From: Argyresthia goedartella
Lineage: Eukaryota > Arthropoda > Insecta > Lepidoptera > Argyresthiidae
Assembly (NCBI GenBank): GCA_949825045.1
Contig: OX463813.1
Coordinates: 29,122,001 to 29,186,000, forward strand
Length of the DNA: 64,000 nt
Reading direction: 5' to 3'
Of this stretch, positions 44,603 to 54,000 are shown piece by piece. The notes under the pieces are model-generated. The model made no database searches and was not told the DNA's origin. It was given only the letters and a program-made list of their open reading frames with translations. Each line of letters begins with the position of its first letter. Positions within the stretch are counted from its first letter, which is position 1. The position numbers and the translations under genes are program-made.

Positions 44603-44609
44603 GGTACAC
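44603..44609. repeat. Target duplication of LINE-A1, right copy (GGTACAC)
   Basis: Second copy of the 7-bp direct repeat flanking the insertion. Confidence 0.85.
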
Positions 44610-45360
44610 GTGACCTCTTCGGTAAAATAATTAACCCATCACTTGGTGATGTTGAAGTAACATGCCTAGCCGATGCCAGGAGCGTTTGGACGCAAGTCTG
44701 TCCGGGTCAAAATTCCCCACTAAACTCAAAATCCCAATGGTTGTGGGATGAGCCGCTCTGCCTCCAAAAGCGTGAGAGCCTCCTTAACGCCGCAACTAAC
44801 CCTGCAGAGCGTGCTCGTCTGCTCGCAACCAGGGAGCGAGAGTCAGGGCACTGGCTACATGCCATCCCCTCCAGACAGCTCGACAAGTTGCTTGAAAGGA
44901 CCACCCTGTCGCTGGCCGTCTGTCTACGACTGGGGGTAAAAACTAATGAGATACATCGTTGCTGCTGCGGTACCAGGGTGTGCCAACGTGGACACCATGG
45001 CCTGTCCTGCAACTAAAGCGCTGGCCGTCTCTCTAGACATGCTGCTCTGAATTACGTCATCCGTCGAGCCCTTTCCAGCGCGGGCTTGCCATCTGTTCTC
45101 GAACCCGCATGCCGCCCTTGGGGAGGACTACCTATTTGTGCCGTTTGGCGTGGAGACCCTCGGGCCGTGGGGAACTGACGCACGGCGAGTCTTTAAAGAG
45201 ATTGCGAAAAGACTCGTTGAAGCGTCGGGTGATCCAAGAGCTGGCACCTTCCTCGCCCAGCGCATAAGCCTGGCTATACAGCGAGGCAATGGTGCCAGCA
45301 TGTTGGGCACTCTGCCTCTCGTCGGCGGCGACCTAAGAGATATTTTTTATTTAATTTAAT
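44610..45360 (+). pseudogene. Element E ORF, C-terminal part
   Basis: Directly after the A1 insertion the frame reads RDLFGKIINPSLGDVEV, then SQWLWDEPLC, ERARLLATRERESGHWLHAI and LSLAVCLRLGV. The Cys/His block HRCCCGTRVCQRGHHGLSC is interrupted by TAA (45014), followed by [21 protein letters not shown] later frame has [20 protein letters not shown] and LAQRISLAIQRGNGASMLGT to the end. The Cys/His cluster plus HHGLSC and the conserved VETLG...QRISLAIQRGN segment mark the C-terminal DNA-binding and possible restriction-like endonuclease region of this RT family. One stop and at least one frameshift make it a pseudogene. Confidence 0.7.
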
Positions 45361-45603
45361 ATTTGTACATACGTTAGGTTATTTTGTGTTTATTACTACT
45401 GTATAAATTATACTAAAATAGCTTCATATTTATTAATAAATAACTGTCAAATGAATGACATATTTCCAAGTCCCTGACACAAAGATATGATAAGAAGTGC
45501 GACAGAGATAACATCATAAGAACTATCATTAGTATAAGCGAGATGCAATGACGATTACCTGTCCCTTACTCGTATATACTTTTTTTTGTGAGGTATTTTT
45601 TTT

Positions 45604-45828
45604 ATAAGGTAACCTCCGTTTTGGTAATAGATACAGGCCTTATCTATTACCAAAAAGAAGGTTACCTTATACCAGGTTACCTTATTCTGTCCGTCTGTAC
45701 CCTGGTACTCGGACACGGACAGAATTTGAACTACAACCCAGCTGCAAAATGGCAGTTCAGTTTCGTCAACTGTCTCAGAACTACACCCGGACTGCCATTT
45801 TGCATCTGGGTTGTAGTTCAAATTCAGT
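45604..45828. repeat. Two adjacent long hairpins
   Basis: Hairpin 1 (45604-45670) pairs ATAAGGTAACCT and TTTTGGTAATAGATA with their complements on the other side. Hairpin 2 pairs 45718-45757 (AATTTGAACTACAACCCAGC...) with 45788-45828, around a loop of about 30 nt. GGTTACCTTAT and CCGTCTGTACC recur between and beside them. The unit lies inside the MULE, between element E and the right TIR. It may be a foldback MITE or part of the MULE's subterminal structure. Confidence 0.7.
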
Positions 45829-46154
45829 CCGTCTGTACCGGCCCAAGAAGGCCCGTTTAACAATCGAGTACCTACCTTTATACATTAACCCGACCATCAA
45901 CTATGCTTGTAACTCAAACTTGATTTGATTTGTTGTATTTTGGAACATTTTGATGTTTAGGACCTAAAACTAATTAGTTGTTTTGCATTTGAGATATTTT
46001 TGTCTCTAGGCATCTTCATATACATGTATTTTACTACTGAGAGGTTTTGCGTTAAAATCACGTTGCAATGGTAGCCATTCTGATGTTTAGAAATTTTACT
46101 ATAAAGTCCGTTTGCATTAGAGGTACAGTAATAATAAGTCGTTTTGATTTGAGG

Positions 46155-46267
46155 CAGTTTGCTTTGTAGGTGTTTTAAATGTGAGTTATATTGCGACTAA
46201 GTCCTATAGCGGTGTAGGCGTAATCCTTCAAAGTTGTTTTGCGGCGTAGGCATTGTGATCAAAAATG
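46155..46267. repeat. MULE right terminal inverted repeat
   Basis: Reverse complement of 35775-35900. The flanking CTTAATAT is at 46268-46275. Confidence 0.75.
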
Positions 46268-46344
46268 CTTAATATTTTATTATTAAAAATTATAAAGGTA
46301 TACTCGTGCAAAAGACTGTCGTTTTACGTTTGCCCGTGCACAGT

Positions 46345-46392
46345 GGTATGGAACCCTTCGTGTGCGGATCCGACGTTGTACTCGGACTTGAC
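46345..46392 (+). repeat. R1 repeat terminus
   Basis: GGAACCCTTCGTGTGCGG and TGTACTCGGACTTGACC form the right end of an R1 copy. Confidence 0.45.
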
Positions 46393-46446
46393 CAGTTTTA
46401 TTATTAAGAACTCACACTTTGCCCACTGAATTTATTTTAACTTCTT

Positions 46447-46613
46447 AACATTTGCATACAGACACACACATTGCTTCTGGCCCCACACTAGGTTACACTG
46501 TGTCGTGGAAAGCAAAAAAGCTACTTCTTTTTCCTTCCTTTCCAGCCGGGGATTGGTCCCGGTACCTCTCGCAAGGTAGGCAGAGCCATAACCGCTGCGC
46601 CACAGAGGTCGTC
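46447..46613 (-). repeat. SINE S1, near full length
   Basis: The head on the minus strand holds CTGTGGCGCAGCGGTTATGG and a decayed B box (GGACCAATCCCCGG). The body is shortened. It abuts a LINE-B fragment that begins at 46617. Confidence 0.7.
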
Positions 46614-46616
46614 AGG

Positions 46617-47092
46617 AATGTTAACCTAAGAAATAATCACAGACTATGTGCGCCCCGTTTAAGTCGCGAAGGTTTGTAATTCTTTCAAGGGTCAGTGCAT
46701 TCTCTACTACAATAAGATACCTCTGGAGATTTTGAAATTGCCATTTGAGCAATTTAAAAAACATGTTAAAGCGACTTTGTCGAAAAAGGGATATTACAAT
46801 GTTCAAGATTACTTAAATGACAGGACTGTATGGGTTTAATCTGGCTCAACACAGACCTTGCAGTTACTAATTTTGTAATTATTTATTCCTGCTTATTAAT
46901 CATAACAATTAAATTTTTCATATTTATAATAGTTAAGCACAACCTATTTCTAAAAGAGATCTAAAAATCAATCTGTGGGAGTTTCTACGCCCTTCTCTCC
47001 CACATTTAGAGAAGAGGCAAAAAATGACGTTTGCTAAGTATATGTAAATATCTACAGTAATAAAGTACTTTGAGTTTGACTTTGACTTTGAA
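46617..47092 (+). pseudogene. LINE-B copy, 3' part
   Basis: Begins in the NVNLRNNHRLCAP block of ORF2 with an early frameshift, continues to the ORF2 end and the full 3' UTR, and ends AATAAAGTACTTTGAGTTTG plus ACTTTG repeats. Very similar to LINE-B1, so a young 5'-truncated insertion. The region 47093-47695 is unassigned. Confidence 0.8.
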
Positions 47093-47695
47093 TGACGCCA
47101 TCTTAATTATTTTGTGTTCATTTTTTAATTAAAGGATTTCCAACATTTCCACGTACGTATTACATTTAACAAATAATACCTTTACATGCTAGCAGCGACC
47201 ACTTCTCGTATAAATATCAAAGTACCGCCAAGTTCACATGTACACTCCAGTGGTCAAGTGGCCGGAAGCAGCGGCTTGTTTCCTTCGCCTTTGCCGGTGA
47301 CTGTACTGAAAGGCAGGACCGGACTCGGGAGGAGGATGTCAATGGAGGCGAAATCTTTGGTGTTATATTTATATGACACAGATATGGGCTGGGAAGCACA
47401 TCATTATCTTAATCTTTGAAAGCCCCAGGTTGTTTTGAGTCATCGCAATTTTGAACCTTATGCCATGGTATTAGAACTCAAAACCTATAACGGGAAACCG
47501 GCATCTATAGATGCCAAGGTGCGTTGAGAGAGAAGTCATACAGTCACTATCTCTCGCTCAGGGACCGACCGCGTAAATATTACTTTTAAGCTGATCTTTA
47601 TTTGAGCACGAGTATGTGTATGCGACCAATCTGATTACAACGGTTTCTTTCGCCATAAACGATGTTGCAATCCTGTATTTCCTGCCTCACGATGT

Positions 47696-47795
47696 CCCGA
47701 AACATCGTGGGAAAACCTTCATATTTACATAACTGCGGCGATTGGCTAGCACTTTGTCACGTGGTGGAGGCACAGTTGGCACAATAGGCTTGAAC
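47696..47795 (+). repeat. SINE S2 fragment
   Basis: CCCGAAACATCGTGGGAAAA, ACTGCGGCGATTGGCTAGCA and GGTGGAGGCACAGTTGGCAC fit S2, though the last block is in the reverse order and may be rearranged. Confidence 0.5.
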
Positions 47796-47849
47796 AAAAC
47801 CGTGGTGCCAAACGTGGTGCCCTATAAATCGTTGTGCCCTATCAAAATA

Positions 47850-47955
47850 AAATCAAAATTTTAAAGTTAAAAATTCTTTATTTTCGGTAAATATTAACAT
47901 ATTTTAGAAAACGTAATTTTTTGCCTCTTCTCTACATTGAACCACTGCGGAATAC
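47850..47955 (-). repeat. LINE-B 3' tail fragment
   Basis: AATATTAACATATTTTAGAA, AATTTTTTGCCTCTTCTC and ATTGAACCACTG match the reversed LINE-B 3' UTR. An AAAATC repeat sits at its tail end. Confidence 0.65.
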
Positions 47956-49350
47956 CTCTTCTTTTCCTTCAATCCGACTCTGCTTACACTTTTTACTAGG
48001 TTTAACTTTTTTTGAGGTATAGCTATACTTCACGGGGTAGCGGCTGTGTCGAAGCGATCTCACTGTGACCTGGGTCAAAGCATTTTCAGCATAAAGACGA
48101 ATCTAGTGCTCAGCTGTGTTCTAGCCAACCTAGAGCTTTGTACTTTATGCTGCTGGTATTTCATGCATCATTTGGTTGAATATTGTAGTGGGGTGATTTC
48201 CTTATAAGCTAATTTATAGAAAAATATACACATCAAATGCTATAAACATGATGTAACAGAAAGATTTCAGATAACACTTACGTTGCGGCGGCGCATCGCA
48301 AACAACATCGCGCCGAAGCTCGGTATGATACAGATGGACAGGGGGTGATGGCTGGTGCACAAGTCATACTCGTGAACGGGTGCTGCTTGGGGGGACTGGT
48401 CTAGTCTGGTTTCGCTTTTGTTTGTTCTTATTTATTTCTTTTGTAAAATTGTTATTTTGAGTCATCTTATTGGAATTTATAAATGCGGTGCTATAAATTG
48501 TCATTAGATTAGATTATTTTTACATTGTAGCATAAAAAAAAACATTTCGATAATAAAAAAAATCTCATCACCATAGAGTTTCTTGGTGCTATCTTCTCTG
48601 ACGGGCGTCTTTCCGAAGCAATGGTAGAGTTAATAGAGTTTCCTTTTCCTGTGCGAGATTCAGCCATGGATCACTACTTGAAATGGAAATTTCCTTTTCA
48701 CACCTTTCATTCGACGAGAGGGAGCAAAATGCTAGTTTTCTGTTCAAGCCACTTTTTCAATTTATTCATTGGCATGTTGCATTTACGCAATGTGCCAATT
48801 GAACATAGATCTTAATAAAATAATCGATTGTAATTTCATCGTAGTCGATTAAAAACGAACATGTTTCAAGTTTTAACTTTAACAACGTTATATGAAAATT
48901 TATGATTTTTCGTATGATTGATTTATGGTATTTAAAAAAAAAACACAATACATTATATGTTTTACTGAAATCAAAACTATTGATGACTGTTATTGTGATA
49001 TAATGAATATTGATATCCGAAACCATTGTAATATTCGATTCGATTATTTTATCACATCGGTAAAAGAAGCACAGGAATATTTTATCTGTAGGGCCTTTCC
49101 CTAATCCTTCACGATCCGCCATTAAAAAAAAAGTTTTGGGTAAATTTTTGAATCGATATAGCTAAGGAGGGGGGTGGGGGAGAGAGGGGGGTGGGGGGTC
49201 CCCCTACCGCCCCATATAGTTTTTAAAGTGCGGAAATGTATACTTTTTGAGATATGATTTTTTTAAGTTTTGAGGTTAGATTTATCTGATTTCATAGGAA
49301 AATGAAGAAAAACACCATATTTATGACACCAATCTATTCAATTTTATAGA
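47956..49350. other. Unassigned; possible small exon at 48282-48441 (minus)
   Basis: About 1.4 kb with no recognised element. On the minus strand, a GC-rich frame of about 50 codons ending ...SFGAMLFAMRRRN is followed exactly by a GTAAGT donor-like site at 48276-48281. A 118-codon minus-strand frame at 48766-49122 is AT-rich and has no domain. A G-run-rich stretch is at about 49165-49200. Confidence 0.35.
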
Positions 49351-49636
49351 CCTATCCTTAGTATTTACACAGGAAGTGACCTAAAACAAACATTTCAGTT
49401 TAGTGAAACTAGATGGGGTCGCCTCGCTCCGCTCCGCTTCACTCGGCTCCGGGTCGTTCATAATGTTGTGACCTAACACAACCTATCTTTAGTATTTACA
49501 CAGAAAGTGACCTAAAACAAACATTTCGGTTTAGTGAAACTAGATGGGGTCGCCTCGCTCCGCTCCGCTTCACTCGGCTCCGGTTCGTTCATAACGTTGT
49601 GACCTAACACAACATATCTTTAGTATTTACACAGAG
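49351..49636. repeat. 131-bp tandem duplication (2.2 copies)
   Basis: Unit 1 is 49351-49481, unit 2 is 49482-49612, and a partial third begins at 49613 (CATATCTTTAGTATTTACAC). Each unit includes GGGGTCGCCTCGCTCCGCTC and TGTGACCTAACACAACC. Differences between the units are few, so the duplication is fairly recent. Confidence 0.9.
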
Positions 49637-50162
49637 GTCGGTCGGTTGTAGGATACACAAAACAAGTCTAAAGGGATAGCCAAAGTCGTCGTAAATAACA
49701 GAAATAACACGGAAAAGTACATTCGCGTAGCTACGAGAGAAACGGAATGAAGATGCATCATTTTTCGACCACAGACGAACATTAATGTCAATACCACAGA
49801 CAAAACGTCATAATTTTGTCTGTGAATTGTACTATTTTTGTCTGTGAATGGTACTTTTGCGTTTCGTTTCGCCGATTTTCGTAGTAAAATGCGTTTCGTT
49901 CACCAATCTTCAATGTGGATTTCCAGAAAAATTATGCATTTCCGCGCAAAAAGAAAAGCACTTTGGTATGAAAAGCGAGTGCCAGCTATCCATTAAGCAT
50001 ATCATTTTATTCAAAAAAAGCTACATCGGTTTAAAAACCAACCCAAAGTTTTGTTTACGTTGTTCGATTACTGTAAAAGCGGTGAAAGTATAATTCAAAG
50101 TATAGTTATTAATTTTTTTAGAGCATTTAATTTAAATTTTCCTCATAGTCGGTGTGAAAAGT
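49637..50162. other. No supported gene
   Basis: Unassigned, including a short direct repeat TTTTGTCTGTGAAT near 49817-49848. The 81-codon frame at 49848-50093 shows no domain. Confidence 0.4.
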
Positions 50163-50367
50163 TGTATGTGTCACTCAGGAGCAAAATTATTTTCGTCATG
50201 GGTAACGCCCATGACGAAAATAATTTTGCTCGTTACGCTCAGGATTCAAACTTAGAATCCCTCGCTACGCTCAGGATTCTATCGTAGAATCCTTCCCTTC
50301 ACTCTGGATTCAATGTACCGCCCTCGCCGTAAATACATCATTTTGCTCCCTTGTGACACAAATAACT
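50163..50367. repeat. Foldback MITE with internal perfect hairpin
   Basis: Outer arms TGTGTCACTCAGGAGCAAAA (about 50168-50188) and TTTTGCTCCCTTGTGACACA (about 50341-50360) are inverted. Inside, a perfect 24-bp stem (50179-50202 with 50208-50231, core AAATTATTTTCGTCATGGG) has a 5-nt loop. Next to it are repeated GGATTC...AGAATCC blocks. I know similar TGTGTCAC...GAGCAAAAT elements from lepidopteran genomes. Confidence 0.75.
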
Positions 50368-50454
50368 ATTTTCAAACTCAAACCATAATCAGTTACTCAT
50401 TAGTTTAGTTGATCATATTTGTTTGGTTTTTCATTTTTCTCCATGTACGAGTAT

Positions 50455-50530
50455 GTATATGTATGGGGATAGAGGCCTTTTCCCAGTAGTGGGACATAAA
50501 CGTCTTGTAATAATAATAACAATAATAATG
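50455..50530 (+). repeat. RTE-like LINE 3' terminus with (AAT)n
   Basis: GATAGAGGCCTTTTCCCAGT and AGTGGGACATAAACG then AATAATAATAAC. This is the 3'-terminal motif of a common lepidopteran LINE. The stretch 50531-51019 is unassigned. Confidence 0.55.
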
Positions 50531-51019
50531 TATAAGTGTGTATCACTTGTAAAAGTCCAATATTTTTGCCTGTAGGTAGGCAAAAATATAATATATATAT
50601 TTATAATATATATTTGAGTTTGAGCTTGATGCTGTAGGTCGCAGATTTTTTACAGTTGTGTCCTTGCGAGTGTTGGTAGAAAGCTGAACTTCTAACATAC
50701 AAACTTATTAATGCACCTGGTTACGTACATGGAGTATGAAAGTAGCCGCACCGATAACTTTGTAAACTACATTTTCTTTAAAATAAAATAAAAATACCAA
50801 AATTTCTAAAATCCAACGAGACCATTTTTTATCTGTCATTTGAGCAGTAGCGGTTTTTAAATTTTCAACCGCCAAGATTTCCGCCATTTTGTTTTTTTTT
50901 TTCTAAACACTAAATCGAGAAAAAACTCAAAATCGGACTTAAAGAATCGGATGCGAAGTCCCAAGTCATGATTAAAGGTACAAGATATTCTCTTAACCTG
51001 TCACAGCAATAGTCTAATC

Positions 51020-51345
51020 CTTCTCTTCTTCTTGTAGTGCCTCTCCGATACTGGAGGTTGGCGGTCAGCTCTTCATACTACGTTCTATTCTTTGCCAAGC
51101 GCATCAGCTGTTCTACGCTAGACACTCCCGTCCATTATCTGATGTTGCGGAGCCACGACTTCCTCCTTTTGCCAGTGCGTCTTTTCCCCTCGACTTTGCC
51201 CATCATGATGACTTGAAGATGTTGGTACCGCTCGTGTCTAAGCAAGTGAGTTTACGGGATCATTTGGCGCGCCGTTGAACTTCTTCATTTGTGACTCTAT
51301 GGACCCAGCTAATCCTCATCATTCTTCGGTAGCACCGCATTTAAA
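51020..51345 (-). pseudogene. RTE-type LINE ORF2, C-terminal remnant
   Basis: On the minus strand, pieces read CYRRMMRISWVHRVTNEEVQ, then GKVEGKRRTGKRRKSWLRNI, then LMRLAKNRT. This is the C-terminal tail of RTE-type LINE proteins found across Lepidoptera (RRMLRISW..RVTNEEVL, GK.EGKRG.GR...SWLRN). Frameshifts and stops break it up. No RT core is present. Confidence 0.7.
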
Positions 51346-51428
51346 ACATATAATGACGTAAGTCTCTACATTTTTGTACGAGAACATTCAACGAGAACAA
51401 GACCTCGCTGGTTCCTAATTCCAATCAT

Positions 51429-52095
51429 ACATAGCGATAAAGCTAAAAACCTGGGTCTCATCTTCAACAACCTGCTGTCCTGGTCATTTCATGTCAACGA
51501 GGTCAGTCGACGAGCATTTGTTACTGTTCACTCTCTCAGGAGACTTCAATACTTTTTGCCTCGACAGACCAAAATCACTCTCGCTCAGTCTCTTCTTCTG
51601 CCCCTCATCGAATATGCTGATGTCTGCTGGGTCAGTGCAAGCGACTTAAAAACAAATTTTGAACTACTTCAAAATCTTGGGATTCGGTTTATCTTCGGGC
51701 TGCGCAAATACGACCATGTATCACAGCATCGCAAAGAGTTTAAGTGGCTTCCGATCCGTCTTCGTCGGGATTCTCACGTCCTCAACTTCCTCTACAACAT
51801 TTTACGGAATCCACGATATCCAACCTTCCTACGAGACCGTTTTCAATTTGTTTCTTCCAGCAGGCCTTGGAGGACCCCCGCAGTTTCCATGCTCACGAAC
51901 CCACAATATAATACCGTATCCTACGAGCACGGGTTTAGATTATATAGGGCCATTCGGTTGTGGAATGTCCTCCCCTGCACCATCAGGGATAGTACTACTA
52001 TCAAAATCTTGAAAAGTCGCGTGAAAAAGCATTTCCTATCTCTTTAGAAATATAGTTAGTATGTATGTATGTTTTTATTAGTATTTTTATATATA
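51429..52095 (+). pseudogene. LINE-A3 ORF2, C-terminal end and 3' UTR start
   Basis: The body begins AAAGCTAAAAACCTGGGTCT. The frame 51556-52047 gives KITLAQSLLLPLIEYADVCW, GLRKYDHVSQHRKEFKWLPI and IRLWNVLPCTIRD up to the ORF2 stop. It matches the last ~200 residues of A1 and A2 ORF2 with only small damage. The 3' UTR starts with GTATGTATGTATG and is cut at 52095 by LTR element D. Because it is 5'-truncated, it lacks endonuclease and RT active sites. Confidence 0.85.
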
Positions 52096-52155
52096 TGTCG
52101 TAGTGTACGAATTGAGCTATAGCTATAGCGTAAGGCAGTAGAGATAAGTACGGTG
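52096..52155 (+). mobile_element. Element D left LTR, first 60 bp
   Basis: TGTCGTAGTGTACGAATTGA through AGATAAGTACGGTG is identical in length and order to 62509-62568. The LTR starts with TG and is preceded by TATATA, which also follows the right LTR. LINE-B3 interrupts it at 52156. Confidence 0.75.
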
Positions 52156-52670
52156 TAAGTTAACGGCGTAAAATCTGATGGATCGGGTGTTAAAATTGGC
52201 GTTCCACAAGGCTCCACATTAGGCCCTTTCTTATTTCTGGTATATATTAATGATCTGCCTTTCATGGTGGAGAAATTAACTGACATAGTGTTGTTTGCTG
52301 ATGATACTTCAATGGTCTTCAAAATTGAAAGACAAAAAGGAGATTTTGATGATGTTAATGGTGTATTGTCTTTAACCTTGAATTGGTTCACAGTTAATAA
52401 TTTATTGTTGAACGCTGGTAAAACCAAGTGTATCAAATTCTCACTTCCAAATGTCAGGCAAGTTGAGACCAGTTTAGTGTTAGAAACAGCACGTTAGAAT
52501 TAGTAAATGATACGAAGTTTCTTGGAATAACCATTGATAGCAAATTGCAGTGGGTACCCCACATAGATAAATTGGCTGGTAAATTAAGTTCTGCGGCTTA
52601 CGCTGTTAGGAACATCAGACAAAGCACGGATGTGGCTACATCTAGGCTAATATATTTTAGTTACTTTCAT
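52156..52670 (+). pseudogene. LINE-B3, left part
   Basis: Starts in ORF2 at AAGTTAACGGCGTAAAATC (5'-truncated) and carries VPQGSTLGPFLF, the FADDT motif and VNNLLLNAGKTKC. A one-base loss near 52489 shifts the frame. It is almost identical to LINE-B1 but has GVPQGS where B1 has GDPQGS. It ends at TTACTTTCAT, where LINE-C is inserted. GGTG is duplicated at its outer edges (52152-52155 and 59781-59784). Confidence 0.85.
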
Positions 52671-53775
52671 ATGAAATGAAATGAAATGTGTTTATTTGCA
52701 TAAAATATGGTACATACAATATAGATGGTAGAAGCTAATAGGTTCAACATATTTCGTCACATAGTGGCATGCAAATTTTCGATTTCTAAGATAAATTACA
52801 ATCATAAAATTAATATTAGTATGTAATTTATAAAATGTCTGATAAATTGTAAAATTATTATATTATATATCTCTGTTTAGAACCGTGCCTTACAATTAAA
52901 AAATTCTTTGATATTGTAGAAACACTTTGTTATTAGCCATTTTCTCAGCTTATGTTTAAATATGTCAAATGGTAGGTAAAATTATTATATTATGGTAGGT
53001 AAAATTATTATATTATATATCTCTGTTTAGAACCGTGCCTTACAATTAAAAAATTCTTTGATATTGTAGAAACACTTTGTTATTAGCCATTTTCTCAGCT
53101 TATGTTTAAATATGTCAAATGGTAGGTCTTGTAACTCTATTGGAATATAATTAAAAAAAAATATCGCCATCCAGTGGCAGTTTCGCTTCAACAGTTCTGT
53201 GCGCGGCATTGGTATGCTCAGCTTATTGGGAAACCTTGTATTGAAATTACATGTTGTTGATTTTCTTGTAAATAGGTCCATATTTTGCTTAACAAATACA
53301 CAGATTTCTAATATGTAGATCCCTGTTATAGTGAGGAGATTTAGTTTTTTAAAAAGTGGTCTACAAGATTCAAGAGGGCTCACTCCGCATATTGCGCGCA
53401 CACATTTCTTTTGTATAATAAATAAAGTTCCGACTTCCACTGCGTTGCCCCACACAACTATGCCGTATCGTAGGGCAGACGCGACATGGCCATGATAAGC
53501 AAGCATTGCTGTTTCATGTCCTGCAACTTTAACCAACCTGTAGAGTACAAACACAAACCTATTGATTTTTTTAATTATATTTTTAATATGTGCCCCCCAT
53601 GATAGTTGCGAGTCAATCGTAATACCTAAGAATTTCATTTCATTGGATTCCTTTATTTCTGAATTATTATATTGGACTGTCACATTGATGTCAGGCTTAA
53701 TTTTATTATAAAATGTCATCTAGGATGTTTTGTCAATATTTACACAAAGATTGTTTATTTCTAGCCAGTTAACTA
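52671..53775 (-). pseudogene. LINE-C, 3' part
   Basis: The minus-strand ORF 53719-53027 reads KFLGITIDSQLSWGAHIKNI, VLYRLVKVAGHETAMLAYHG and YGIVVWGNAVEVGTLFIIQK, the part of the RT protein after the active site. It is joined to the 5' piece at 58612-59080. Just 5' of it (to 53775) are WLEINNLCVNIDKTS and a TAG stop. The element ends in TTTCATTTCATTTCAT, a pentamer tail. A different LINE from A and B, but of the same broad group. Confidence 0.8.
52850..53126. repeat. 127-bp exact duplication in LINE-C
   Basis: 52850-52976 and 53000-53126 look identical. They are separated by 23 bp that repeat the start of the unit (TAAAATTATTATATTATGG). The duplication covers the 3' end of LINE-C's ORF2 and its UTR. 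The lack of differences implies a recent event. Confidence 0.85.
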
Positions 53776-54000
53776 AAAATAAATAAATAAATAAAAAACT
53801 AAAAATCTCAAAAGAGGGTAGCCTAGCCAACATCATAAATTTGTGTCCCACTATTTTTATTTAATTTAAATTAAAATCAGTTTCTTAATGTTATAATTTT
53901 TTATTAAAAACAAGGCCTGGACCCTTTACCTACACTGGTATATAATATTTAATAAACATATAAACATACCTGGAGATTTCACTACAACTACACACTCACA

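Larger units (their letters stand above)
37271..45412 (+). mobile_element. Element E, RT retroelement split by LINE-A1
   Basis: It has a left part (37271-39886), LINE-A1 (39887-44602, opposite strand) and a right part (44610-45412). E encodes a single long protein with an N-terminal C2H2-like finger, RT with a YLDD motif, a Cys/His block and a conserved C-terminal domain. The layout resembles LINEs that use a restriction-like endonuclease rather than an AP endonuclease, but I cannot name the clade. Boundaries rest on the 12-bp direct repeat and are tentative. Confidence 0.55.
35775..46267 (+). mobile_element. MULE (Mutator-like) DNA transposon, 10.5 kb with nested inserts
   Basis: The left end (35775 to about 35900) and the right end (about 46155 to 46267) are inverted repeats. 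Shared mirror blocks include CCTACGCCGC, ACTTTGAAGGATTACG, TACACCGCTATA and TTAAAACACCTACAAAGCAAA. The flanks carry CTTAATAT on both sides (35767-35774 and 46268-46275), an 8-bp target duplication in the size range of MULEs. A decayed FLYWCH/MULE transposase lies at 36260-37240. Element E with LINE-A1 inside it fills most of the interior, so the original element was about 2.4 kb. Confidence 0.75.

Noticed and set aside
43841..45016. 391-codon plus-strand open frame as one protein
   Set aside because: Its first two thirds are the antisense of LINE-A1 ORF1; only the part after 44603 is real (element E).
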